A stretch of DNA of 56,129 nt from JBBTCX01 sp038043045 (GTDB taxonomy: Bacteria > Planctomycetota > Phycisphaerae > UBA1845), in NCBI GenBank assembly GCA_038043045.1, contig JBBTCX010000158.1, positions 1 through 56,129 on the forward strand, given 5' to 3'. Position 1 is the stretch's first letter. Every line of letters starts with the position of its first letter. The notes below the pieces were generated by a model. The model was not told the origin of the DNA and ran no database searches. It saw nothing but the letters and a program-made list of their open reading frames with translations. Both the position numbers and the translations under genes were made by a program. Positions 44,961 to 52,614 of the stretch are shown piece after piece.

Positions 44961-46100
44961 GTGAAGAATACGATTCAGAGACTAAACGAACTAGGCCAAT
45001 CGGCGTGGTGCGACAATCTAAGCCGCAGCATGATCGATTCCACGCAACGCGCGCCGGCGACGTCCGGTCTTCGTTCGATGATGGCCGCCGGGATCGTCGG
45101 CGTGACTTCAAACCCGACGATTTTCATGAAGGCCATCACCACGGGCGTGGAATACGACGCCCGATTCGATGAGAGAACCGCTCAAGGTCTTGAAGGAATG
45201 TCGCTGTACGAAGGATTGGTGGTGCCGGATATCGCGGACGCGGCAGATCTGCTTAGGCCTGTGTACGACGAAACCAACAGATTGGACGGATTGGTAAGTC
45301 TCGAAGTCGACCCACGGTTAGCGCGTGACACGCGGGCAACCGTCGCAGAAGCCCGCAGATTGTTCAAGCACCTCGATCGCCCCAATGTATTCATCAAAGT
45401 TCCAGCCACGCCTGAAGGAATCCCAGCCATCGAAACGTTGATTGGCGAAGGAATCAACATCAACGTCACCCTCATCTTTTCGCTGACCGCTTACGATCAA
45501 GTTATGCGCGCCTACCTATCGGGCTTGAAACGCCTTTATGCAAACGGCGGTGACCTTACAAAGGTGGCATCCGTGGCTTCGTTTTTCGTTAGCCGAGTTG
45601 ACTCCCTGGTCGACAAACTTCTTTCCCAACACGGCCACCTCGGTGAAACGAAAAACCTGATTGGAAAAGCCGCCATCGCCAACGCCAAGCTCGCCTATCG
45701 GCGGTTTGAAGAAGTTTTTCACTCCCGCGGCGAATTCGGGGAACTCGCCCGCTTCGGAGCGCGCGTTCAACGACCCCTTTGGGCCAGCACAAGCACGAAA
45801 AACCCCTCATTCCCCGACACCGTTTACGTCGATCAACTCATCGGACCTCACACGGTGAATACGATGCCGCCGGAGACCATCCTCGCCGTCCTGGATCATG
45901 GTACCGTAGCCACGACCATTCATGACGGACTGAGCGAGGCCGAGAAGTTGTTCGCTGCGTTGGCCCGGCTGGGAATAGACATGGACGCGGTGACCAAACA
46001 ACTCGAAATCGAGGGTGTCAACGCTTTTGTGAAATCGTTCGATGAGTTGTTGAGTCATTTAGACAAGAAATCGGCCAGGGCTTGCACGGCAAAAACGTGA
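44961..46100 (+). CDS. tal: transaldolase
   Basis: 379 aa from GTG, with AAGGAGTGGATAC ahead of it. It transfers dihydroxyacetone between sugar phosphates in the pentose phosphate pathway. Family features: GVTSNPTIFMKAI (47-59), SLEVDP (113-118), and the Schiff-base Lys146 in VFIKVPATPEG, followed by NINVTLIFSLTAYDQVM, FFVSRVDSLVD and RPLWASTSTKNP. The length fits the longer TalB-unlike (type 2) transaldolases. It may supply sugar phosphates for the neighbouring glycan genes, though the link is only positional. Confidence 0.95.
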   Translation: MKNTIQRLNELGQSAWCDNLSRSMIDSTQRAPATSGLRSMMAAGIVGVTSNPTIFMKAITTGVEYDARFDERTAQGLEGMSLYEGLVVPDIADAADLLRPVYDETNRLDGLVSLEVDPRLARDTRATVAEARRLFKHLDRPNVFIKVPATPEGIPAIETLIGEGININVTLIFSLTAYDQVMRAYLSGLKRLYANGGDLTKVASVASFFVSRVDSLVDKLLSQHGHLGETKNLIGKAAIANAKLAYRRFEEVFHSRGEFGELARFGARVQRPLWASTSTKNPSFPDTVYVDQLIGPHTVNTMPPETILAVLDHGTVATTIHDGLSEAEKLFAALARLGIDMDAVTKQLEIEGVNAFVKSFDELLSHLDKKSARACTAKT

Positions 46101-46188
46101 TGCAGAGTCGGCGCCAGCATGTCAGGGTGTCCGATCGCTCAAAGCAGGGACGCCTAGGCAAACTCAACGAGGGGATAGGGAGTCGTCG

Positions 46189-46929
46189 GTGACGCCTGTG
46201 TCGACAACGATTGATCAGAACATCCAAGTAAACATCGACCACTTATTCCGCGCCCAATTCGGCGAAGATCGAATTCTTTGGCAGGTTTTTCGCCAACGCC
46301 GTTCCGGGTACTTTATGGAAATCGGCGCCTACGACGGCGTCAATCTGAGCAACACCTACTTCCTCGAACAAATGGGTTGGCATGGCGTCTTGGTCGAGCC
46401 GATTGAAGATCTCTGCCTCCGCGCTGCCGCTTCGCGACCCCGCAGTCGCGTGATTCAAGCCGCCATCAGTCGCAAAGGAAGCCATGGAACCGCCAAGTTC
46501 ACCATCACCCAGAACGTCCCCGTTTTGTCTTACTTGAATACCGACCAAGACCACGTGGATCGGTGTCTGAAGGAAGGCGCCACCCTCGTCGAAGTCGATG
46601 TTCCACTCCTTACGGTCGATGATATTCTCCTACACGAACGATACGCCGCCCCACCGGGAACGGGTCCTTGGGTGCCAAACGTCGGCTGGCAAATTGATCT
46701 TGTTTCCATCGATGTCGAGGGCGGCGAACTTGATGTTCTCGACGGGTTCAACCTTGAACGCTATAGGCCCGGAATTCTCCTCATCGAAAACGATCGGCCT
46801 GCCGGCGCCGCCGTCGAACCCTATCTAACTTCTCGCGGCTACCGAAAGTTCCATCGACAAAAAATTAACGATTTCTACTTCCGAATCGACGACCCAGCCG
46901 ATCTCATGCTGGAAGGGTTTTCGCAATAG
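46189..46929 (+). CDS. FkbM-family methyltransferase
   Basis: 246 aa from GTG (AGGGAG upstream). The SAM site is FMEIGAYDGVNLSNTYFLEQ (about 42-61) with the acidic EPIEDLC, and the closing motif IDLVSIDVEGGELDVLDGF is typical of FkbM. These enzymes O-methylate sugars or polyketides; in bacteria they are common in capsule and O-antigen loci, which matches the neighbourhood. It follows transaldolase by 88 bases on the same strand. Confidence 0.88.
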   Translation: MTPVSTTIDQNIQVNIDHLFRAQFGEDRILWQVFRQRRSGYFMEIGAYDGVNLSNTYFLEQMGWHGVLVEPIEDLCLRAAASRPRSRVIQAAISRKGSHGTAKFTITQNVPVLSYLNTDQDHVDRCLKEGATLVEVDVPLLTVDDILLHERYAAPPGTGPWVPNVGWQIDLVSIDVEGGELDVLDGFNLERYRPGILLIENDRPAGAAVEPYLTSRGYRKFHRQKINDFYFRIDDPADLMLEGFSQ

Positions 46930-47062
46930 CCGGCCCGGCATCTGATCACTCACACTGATCGTTTAAAACTTCGCATTCAATTCAGGGTGACGCCTGTTTG
47001 TCACTCCTTACTCCAACCCCCATTTTGACTTGCCCAATGGGCCACCTCCGTCGGATGGTAGA

Positions 47063-47098
47063 GGTGCGTCCCGGCAACGCGAAGTTTTTGGGCGCACC
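47063..47098 (+). promoter_or_regulatory. hairpin in the leader of the Rrf2-family gene
   Basis: GGTGCG, a bulged T and CCC (47063-47072) pair with GGGCGCACC (47090-47098) around a 17-base loop. It lies 46 bases before the TTG start. It could be a regulator site or a structured leader; no known riboswitch fits. An AGAGGTGCG start reminiscent of the lysine box was noted, but the rest of that RNA is missing. Confidence 0.35.
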
Positions 47099-47144
47099 CT
47101 TGGCGGAAAGCTCAAAAAGGAAATGAATACAGGGTGGAATTGCC

Positions 47145-47639
47145 TTGCGACTGACCAAAACCTCACTCTACGCCATCAAAGCCATTTCTCACATCGCCAT
47201 GCAGAAGGGCGATCGCCCCATTCATGGCCGAGATATCGCTGAAGCTTGCTTCATGCCAAAAGGGCATTTACTAAAAATCCTTCAACGTATCGCTCGAGCG
47301 GGAATTCTTCTCAGCGGCCGGGGTGCCTCGGGGGGTTTTCGGCTGGCCCGTCCACCGGACAAGATCACCATGCTTGATATCTTGGAAGCCGTCGACGGAA
47401 CGCTCATCCACCATCAACCGTTGGGCCCCGACACATGTTTTTCATTCCCAGGATACCCATTACTACAGGACTCACTCGATAAAATAACCCATAGTGCGCG
47501 TATCATTCTTTCTAAATTGACAATTGCCGAACTTTTTTCCCAAGCGAAAACCCAGCCCCAGCACTCCTCACAAAAAGCTCGAACGGCTTTCCGAAATCAA
47601 CCACTCGCAACCCCGTCCCCCGCGGGCCACATCGCCTGA
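47145..47639 (+). CDS. Rrf2-family transcriptional regulator
   Basis: 164 aa from TTG, with AGGGTGG 7 bases ahead. The winged-helix pattern is LTKTSLYAIKAISHIA, IHGRDIAEACFMPKGHLLKI, LQRIARAGILLSGRGASGGF and MLDILEAVDG, matching the family. IscR and NsrR ligate an Fe-S cluster with three central Cys; here only Cys35 and Cys97 are seen, so cluster binding of that type is unlikely. The C terminus (from about 125) is Ser/Pro-rich. The target is unknown; autoregulation through the leader hairpin is possible. Confidence 0.88.
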   Translation: MRLTKTSLYAIKAISHIAMQKGDRPIHGRDIAEACFMPKGHLLKILQRIARAGILLSGRGASGGFRLARPPDKITMLDILEAVDGTLIHHQPLGPDTCFSFPGYPLLQDSLDKITHSARIILSKLTIAELFSQAKTQPQHSSQKARTAFRNQPLATPSPAGHIA

Positions 47640-47674
47640 TCATCGCTCCCCAATCTCAAATCGACATAGCCCAC

Positions 47675-47727
47675 CCGGCCCAGCCGGGCAGTGCAGCTCA
47701 CCAACTGAAGCCGGCCCAGCCGGGCAG
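47675..47727. repeat. 17-bp direct repeat at the 3' end of the DUF1801 gene
   Basis: CCGGCCCAGCCGGGCAG occurs at 47675-47691 and 47711-47727. The second copy encodes the LPGWAG end of the DUF1801 protein; the first is outside it. Likely a small local duplication. Confidence 0.55.
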
Positions 47728-48216
47728 CTCCGATGCCTGCCTGATCCAACTTGCAACGAGCTCCTCATCGAACTGGTCGTCCTCGTGGATGTGGAGGTTA
47801 CGCGTGCCTTTGTTCTTGGAATCGACGGGGAGAAGAGGACGCAACGACGTGCCGTTGAAAAAAGCCACCTTGATGTATTTCGTCAAGCAATGGACGCCAA
47901 GGAACCAGCCTTGAGCCTCGGTGCCATAGAAGGGCGAGTTCCATCTCACGGCCTTGCGAACGTTGGGAACGGTCCGCACGATGAGTGCGTCAAGTCGCCG
48001 CCCGACCTCGCGTTTCCAACCCGGCATGGCCGCGATGTAAGCCTGCACGGGCGCATCTCCGTCGGCCTTGGGGATCTGAGGGTTGCCGCCTGTGAGGAGC
48101 TTCGGCTTTGCGGATTTGCGTGGCTGCGACTTCGACGCGGCTTTTAGCGGTTTGGTCGCTTTCGCGGCAACACGCTTGGCCCCGACTGGCACCCGTTGCT
48201 TCTTCTTCATTGCCAT
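47698..48216 (-). CDS. DUF1801-domain protein
   Basis: 172 aa. A basic Lys/Ala-rich N-terminal tail of about 45 residues (KKKQRVPVGAKRVAAKATKP) precedes a DUF1801 domain: VQAYIAAMPGWKREVGRRLD, VRKAVRWNSPFYG, IKVAFFNGTSL. The domain is widespread in bacteria; its function is not established, though the fold is related to the iron-chaperone-like Fra/YdhG group. The histone-like tail might bind DNA. The two possible ATG starts differ by two codons. Confidence 0.8.
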   Translation of the reverse strand: MAMKKKQRVPVGAKRVAAKATKPLKAASKSQPRKSAKPKLLTGGNPQIPKADGDAPVQAYIAAMPGWKREVGRRLDALIVRTVPNVRKAVRWNSPFYGTEAQGWFLGVHCLTKYIKVAFFNGTSLRPLLPVDSKNKGTRNLHIHEDDQFDEELVASWIRQASELPGWAGFSW

Positions 48217-48375
48217 TTTTCAACCCCCTTACTGTTGGATTGAGACTCCTTGACGATGATGTGTCCTCTCTACGGCGAGGTCCAACGAAACTGGCGCTCA
48301 GCCGGGAGCGGCGCGAGGGCCGCCTTGAGAAGAGCCGCACACCATGCACGCCGCCCTTCGGTCGGTAGTACCGTG

Positions 48376-49023
48376 TTAGCCCGCTTCTTCGAATACACCG
48401 CCCTCCGCAGACGACACTATTCCGATAAAAGTAACCCTCTCGAAAAAAGTCATGAGCCACGCCGACTGTATTCCCACCTCTTCAATAATTGAGTAGCGAT
48501 ACTCCGCAATGTCTCGTTCACGATGGGCGTACTCCATCTGCACTAGAAACTCGTCGGGCATCCGATACTTCATGACATCCACCCATACGCGGGATTCGGG
48601 CACACCCGAGAGAATGTTGTGGTGATGACTCAGCCCCCGAACGACTTTTTTGACGACTCGAACCACTCTCGTATCTTCCCTGGGATAGATCATGTGTCTG
48701 GGGTGCCCAGCAACCTCGACTGGTCGCCAAGTGTTGACTATATCCTGGACGCGACGGGGCCCGTCAACTTCCCGGAAGCTGCGTTGAATCGTGGTCTCCC
48801 AAAGTTCGCGGCGACTGTCATTCGGATCTCCCGCCAATGCTAAGACATTTCGGAAATGAGCTTCGTCGTCCGACCACCCGTTATTGCACACATTACAAGA
48901 TGGGATGGTCAGGCGTTGTACTCGCGAGGTCGCCTTCGATTCTGGATACAGGTTACTGGGAAAAACATGCTCCCTGTCGGTGGCGACGCGCATTCCGCAA
49001 TAAGCGCACATCTTTCGACTCAA
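48376..49023 (-). CDS. putative HNH endonuclease-like protein
   Basis: 215 aa from TTG 49023, chosen because AGAGGA lies 6 bases upstream; ATG 49011 is an alternative. CAYCG, REHVFPSNLYP and SCNVCNNGWSDDEAHFRNVL give the CxxC...EHVxP...CxxCN pattern of HNH-type metal-finger nucleases. The C-terminal 130 residues match nothing I know. A standalone protein of this type may be a homing or defence nuclease or a DNA-binding relic. Confidence 0.65.
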   Translation of the reverse strand: MSRKMCAYCGMRVATDREHVFPSNLYPESKATSRVQRLTIPSCNVCNNGWSDDEAHFRNVLALAGDPNDSRRELWETTIQRSFREVDGPRRVQDIVNTWRPVEVAGHPRHMIYPREDTRVVRVVKKVVRGLSHHHNILSGVPESRVWVDVMKYRMPDEFLVQMEYAHRERDIAEYRYSIIEEVGIQSAWLMTFFERVTFIGIVSSAEGGVFEEAG

Positions 49024-49112
49024 GACGCTTCCTCTCTTGTCTGGCAAACGCTGGGCATTAGCGGCGGCGATTCGGCACTATCCGCTGCCCACCGGTATTA
49101 GCGCGCCTGCCA

Positions 49113-49319
49113 TTACGCACCAGCGACTATCGAGTGAATAGGGGCTCCCGGCTCGATCTCGGCCTCGCAGATCTTTTGGATCAATCCTTTCTCAAGGGCG
49201 AACTCGGGATTCTTCGACTTCCCTCGCCTAAACAACGCCCTAACCTCTTCGAGCGCCAACCTCGTTTGTTTCCCTATTATCTTCGCCGTCAATAGCTCTG
49301 CCGCCTCTGGTTCGGGCAA
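49113..49319 (-). pseudogene. fragment resembling the C terminus of a ClpP-like protease
   Basis: 68 codons from TTG 49319. The segment PEFALEKGLIQKICEAEIEP, then GAPIHSIVAG recalls the end of ClpP/SDH-type serine proteases (A.EYGLIDxI...IPxGAPI). The catalytic Ser and His regions are absent, so if the resemblance is real this is a 3' remnant. A purine-rich AGAGAGG touches the TTG directly, too close to be a normal ribosome site. It follows mazF by 6 bases, as if the toxin-antitoxin pair had displaced the rest of the gene. Confidence 0.4.
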
Positions 49320-49325
49320 CCTCTC

Positions 49326-49649
49326 TCACGGCGCGAACATCTCTTGCAGCACCGCGAGCACAGCCGCAGCCGCGTTGTCGTCGACTCTCCCCAGTTTTTT
49401 GATCAGCCGCGACCGATCCACGGTCCGAATCTGATCGAGCACCACCTGTCCGTTCTTGCCCTTGAACCGGCAGGGCACGCGGGTCGGGTAGGACTGTCCC
49501 TTGGTCGACATCGGCGCGACGATCACCGTGCGGATGTTATGGTTGATCTCGTCCGGCGACACGACGAGGCAAGGTCGCGTCTTCTTGATCTCGCTGCCGA
49601 CAGTCGGGTCCAGGCTAATCTGGTAAACTTCGAAGCGGTTTATCGCCAT
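49326..49649 (-). CDS. mazF: MazF/PemK-type mRNA interferase toxin
   Basis: 107 aa from ATG 49649, which overlaps the antitoxin stop by 10 bases. The family segments are VYQISLDPTVGSEIKKTRPC, LVVSPDEIN, VIVAPMSTKG, TRVPCRFKGKNGQVVLDQIR and TVDRSRLIKKLG. MazF cleaves single-stranded RNA at short motifs and is neutralised by the adjacent MazE. The TRP and DQ-R-VD motifs around the RNA-binding groove are intact, so the toxin looks functional. Confidence 0.93.
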   Translation of the reverse strand: MAINRFEVYQISLDPTVGSEIKKTRPCLVVSPDEINHNIRTVIVAPMSTKGQSYPTRVPCRFKGKNGQVVLDQIRTVDRSRLIKKLGRVDDNAAAAVLAVLQEMFAP

Positions 49650-49897
49650 TCCCACTCGCTCTTGTCCCACCCCGACCGGCCGGGCGGCACCTCATCGAGA
49701 AGGACGTCGTCGCCGCGATGCGCCATCTTCTGGAAGGCCGTCGCCCAGTTGGCCCGCGGTTTTGTAATGGGCCGTATCACCAGGACGTCGTCCTCAGCGA
49801 TGATCTCGACTTCACCGGACAGTCCCGTCTGTTCCAGCAGCGGCTTTGGGATGCGAATGCCCTGCGAGTTGCCGATCGGTACGATGCGTGTCTTCAT
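49640..49897 (-). CDS. mazE: MazE-type (AbrB-fold) antitoxin
   Basis: 85 aa. GGGAGGA precedes the ATG. The N-terminal swapped-hairpin DNA-binding domain reads VPIGNSQGIRIPKPLLEQTG and LSGEVEIIAEDDVLVIRP. The acidic C-terminal tail (about 48-85) would wrap around the toxin. It should repress its own promoter together with MazF. The overlap with mazF ensures coupled translation. Confidence 0.92.
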   Translation of the reverse strand: MKTRIVPIGNSQGIRIPKPLLEQTGLSGEVEIIAEDDVLVIRPITKPRANWATAFQKMAHRGDDVLLDEVPPGRSGWDKSEWEWR

Positions 49898-49920
49898 AGC
49901 CGAATCCTCCCAGTGCTTAC

Positions 49921-49949
49921 AATGTAGCTACTTGAGATTCTCTTGACAA
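49921..49949 (-). promoter_or_regulatory. mazEF promoter with palindromic operator candidates
   Basis: On the minus strand TTGTCA (plus 49944-49949) and TACATT (plus 49921-49926) are 17 bases apart. GTAGCTAC (49924-49931) overlaps the -10 and GAGATTCTC lies in the spacer; either could be the MazE operator. Confidence 0.55.
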
Positions 49950-49983
49950 CCCCCGACCGATAAGAGGGGGCCTCGTACTCGTC

Positions 49984-50031
49984 GCTGAGCGATACGGCTC
50001 AGCAGACCGTAGGTCGGGTCATCGACCCGAC
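49984..50031. repeat. two adjacent hairpins between mazE and the selenoprotein gene
   Basis: GCTGAGC (49984-49990) pairs with GCTCAGC (49997-50003), and GTCGGGT (50013-50019) pairs with ACCCGAC (50025-50031). Neither has a T run. They resemble dispersed intergenic palindromes and may act in mRNA processing after the gene at 50136. Confidence 0.5.
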
Positions 50032-50135
50032 GCCACCACGGTGGAATGGGGTTTCACGAGATAGCACTATACCAAAGGTCTTTCGCTAATTCATTGTATC
50101 CTTTGCAATTCCATCCGCCCCGATGCGCCAAGCGC

Positions 50136-50915
50136 TCAATCGCCCGCCAACTGCTTGTCCAGCGCGGCCACTACTTCCGCCGGGCTGAGTCGTCTGAGAA
50201 ACCGGTCCGGCCTGAACGTCCAGCGCACCGTACCATCGCCATCGACGATGATGGTCGTCGGCGCCGCGGAATCGCCGCCGTCCGGCGACGATTTTTCGTG
50301 GATGACTTGAACCGCGTTCACCAGTCCGCGATCCTTGTCCGAAAGGACCAGCAAGTGAGGGAAGTCGGCTTGCGTCGCGGCGGACGTCGACTGGTCGTCC
50401 AGCGAAACCGCGATGACGCGAGCCTGCCGCTTGTCGAATTCCTGGTACGCCTTTTCGAGCTGACCCAGCTCGGCCATGCAGATCCCTCACCACCGTCCGC
50501 GGTTGAAGACCAAAACCTTGAACTTGCCGTCTTGCAAATCCTTCTCGGTGAAGGGACCGCCGTCGGCTTTCGCGGTGCTAAAGGCCGGCATTTTCTGTCC
50601 GACGCGCGCCGGCCCTTCGTAACTGGGCAGTTTGGACACCGACACCACGAGGTACCAGTCCAGTCCCGCAAAGACGGCGATCACCACCAGGGCGATCACC
50701 CGAGTGATGCTCCGCCGCCGGGCAACGGCACGCAACAACAGCAGCGCCCCAAGGGTTGCCATCGCCGGCTGATACCACGGCACGGTTAACATGCCCATCG
50801 TGATCTGCACACAGTATAGCGGAACACCCAGCAGGCCGACCGCGATGCCCGCCCATAGCAACCCTCGGCCCCGCGAGCGATCGGTAGCGGGTGCAATCGT
50901 CGAAACATCAGTCAT
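50136..50915 (-). CDS. membrane-anchored AhpC/TSA (thioredoxin-fold) protein, predicted selenoprotein
   Basis: 260 codons read through an in-frame TGA at 50487-50489 (residue 143), giving 259 aa. AGGAG before ATG 50915 supports the start. Three hydrophobic helices (about 19-40, 46-62, 72-92) precede a peroxiredoxin/thioredoxin domain: VGQKMPAFSTAKADGGPFTE, FKVLVFNRGRW, U143, GIC146, MAELGQLEKAYQEF, RVIAVSLDD, PTTIIVDGDGTVRW. Relatives have WCPYC or WCPFC here, so the TGA replaces the first Cys of CxxC. Reading frame and homology continue on both sides without a shift, and a SECIS-like hairpin follows. Otherwise it would be a pseudogene with one nonsense change; selA, selB and selC are not in the window. 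Confidence 0.8.
50456..50472 (-). promoter_or_regulatory. predicted bacterial SECIS hairpin
   Basis: The RNA CGAGCUG-GGU-CAGCUCG forms a perfect 7-bp stem with a GGU loop. It starts 14 nt and the loop 21 nt after the UGA, inside the usual window for bacterial SECIS elements. GGUC at the apex is also found in the E. coli fdhF element, where G and U contact SelB. Confidence 0.7.
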
Positions 50916-51033
50916 GTCTTGCTCTCCTTCGCGGCGGCCTTCTTTGTGACCTTCGCCGAATTTTTGGACGTCTTGCTGGCCATTGCGTTCACTCCAGCGG
51001 ATAGACTGACATATCATTTAAGGATACTTGATC

Positions 51034-51846
51034 TTAGAAACAGGGCAAATGGACGCCAATGGGGTCCAAGAGTTTGGCGTAGTCGAAGAATTTTTCCATC
51101 GCGGTTTGGTGCCGAGGGGTGAGGCGGAATTTGAGCCGGGAGGTCAGGTATCGTTCGGCCAGGTGCACCGGCCAACCCATGCCCGGGCCGTAATCCGCGG
51201 CGATGAGTTTGGCCGAGCGGACGCCGGCGTCTCGGGCGTTCTCCAGGCACTTTGCAAGGTCGCTCGTGTCGGGAGCGTTATTATCGCAGGCCCAAACGGC
51301 GAAGACAAAAGGAAGTCCGGTCAGTGATTTCCAGGCTTGGCCCAAGTCGGTCTGCATGTCAAAACCAATCAGGCCGTGGTTGACGACTTTGTCACCGATC
51401 AGCAGCAGTGCTTCGGATTCGGGAGGCGGTTCGCGCCCAACGAGGGGACTCAGTTCGAGATCGACACCGAAGGATTCTTTCCAGATGATTCGGGCCAGGG
51501 TTACGGATGTGTGCGAATCGCCATCGACGACCAGGCGGCGCACTTGGTTAGCGGGAACGCGCGAGAAGACGCGGACGGTGAACGTCTCCCCGTCGCAACC
51601 GATGCAGGCGTCGGAGACGATTCGCCAAGGGCGATTCGGCGATGCAAGGTCGATCACGGGGACCAGCGCGGCGTCGACTCGACCTTCTTCGAGCAGCGCG
51701 GGAAGTCGAGAAGGGACATCGAAGATGAGTTCAATTTCGGGATCGTGCTCCAGCCCGGAGACGAGCGGCTTGGCGTTGAGGTAAGAAACCGCGCCGAGCC
51801 GATAACGGGGTTGGTGAAGTCGCTGGTCTTGATGCACGACGGCCAT
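51034..51846 (-). CDS. mqnA: chorismate dehydratase, futalosine menaquinone pathway
   Basis: 270 aa from ATG 51846; upstream starts (to 51912) are possible but add a non-conserved tail. The family signature RLGAVSYLNAKPLVSGLE, FDVPSRLPALLEEGRVDAAL and VPVID, and the ligand-region segment LLLIGDKVVNHGL mark the MqnA/MqnD periplasmic-binding fold; the N-terminal pattern favours MqnA. It removes water from chorismate to give 3-[(1-carboxyvinyl)oxy]benzoate, the first step to menaquinone by the futalosine route. A single gene here; the other mqn genes must be elsewhere. Confidence 0.87.
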   Translation of the reverse strand: MAVVHQDQRLHQPRYRLGAVSYLNAKPLVSGLEHDPEIELIFDVPSRLPALLEEGRVDAALVPVIDLASPNRPWRIVSDACIGCDGETFTVRVFSRVPANQVRRLVVDGDSHTSVTLARIIWKESFGVDLELSPLVGREPPPESEALLLIGDKVVNHGLIGFDMQTDLGQAWKSLTGLPFVFAVWACDNNAPDTSDLAKCLENARDAGVRSAKLIAADYGPGMGWPVHLAERYLTSRLKFRLTPRHQTAMEKFFDYAKLLDPIGVHLPCF

Positions 51847-52143
51847 CCGCAAGGACAGTTCATTCTCATATCCACTGCTCAAAAGCAGTGTCACACCGGG
51901 ACAAAGAGCCATGGTACACCGGTATAACCGGTCAGGCCTACCTTTGTAATTGTATCGCCTGTAGGAATCGCGGCCAAAGAGCTATCAAGGTGCACCGGTA
52001 TCTTACGCACGATGCACCCTCATTGCACGCGGCCTATAGCGCGAACACTCCCTGTGCCAACAGCCTTTTTGTCATGCTGCCAGCCGGGAGCGTCTGTGAA
52101 TTATTTTATCGCCGAACCCCGTTCGAACGCGGTTCGGTCACAG

Positions 52144-52555
52144 TTAAACTACTCTTCTCATCCCCGACGACTCGGCCACGACTTCCGCGACCCGCGCGGA
52201 ATCCTCATGCCCGATGGTCATATCGGCCACATTTTCCAATTGATCCGCCGTGATGGTCTCCATTCCCTGTACGAACGGCAACCTGTATGCCAAGTAGAGA
52301 CACGCAATCGCGATCCCGATCCCGCCCGTGCCCAACGTGCACGCTCGACCTTGCAGCCACTTCACCGCATCCGGCGCGACGTGCATTTTCAAGTCCGCCC
52401 CGTGAATCAGCTTGCGAAATGCTCCGTCGCAGTGTTGTGACAACGGACGCGGCTTCCGGCTGTTCCCCGCCGATGGCGCAAGTCGCCAAGAGAACATAAG
52501 CCAACACTGGAAACACGAGAAGCGCACGCTCCTTGTCAGGTTTGATCCGGATCAT
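52144..52555 (-). pseudogene. frameshifted small paralogue of the secreted family at 54.6-55.7 kb
   Basis: The first 49 codons (from ATG 52555) encode a signal region (LATCAIGGEQPEAASVVTTL) nearly matching residues 1-48 of the intact protein at 54641-55651 (LATSAIGGEQPETASVVTTL). Comparing the DNA (GAAGCG-TTCACC against CAAGCTGATTCACGG) places a 2-base gain near 52405-52409. After it the coding frame continues in the next phase to 52144 (GADLKMHVAPDAVKWLQG, VAEVVAESSGMRRVV). Either a decaying copy or a sequencing error; if repaired it would be about 137 aa and much shorter than its relative. Confidence 0.6.
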
Positions 52556-52614
52556 CTACTCTCTCCATTCATCGCGCACAAGCGCCTGTTTGGTAGTTGA
52601 ATTACGGTCAGGGA

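Noticed and set aside
47051..47145. Lysine or SAM riboswitch before the Rrf2-family gene
   Set aside because: Only short matches (AGAGGTGCG, CCGGCAAC) are present; the remaining conserved helices and core bases are missing and the space is too short.
50136..51017. Two separate genes, a short membrane protein and a thioredoxin-like fragment
   Set aside because: They are in the same frame with only one TGA between them, the domain continues through it, and a SECIS-like hairpin follows; a selenoprotein explains all of this.
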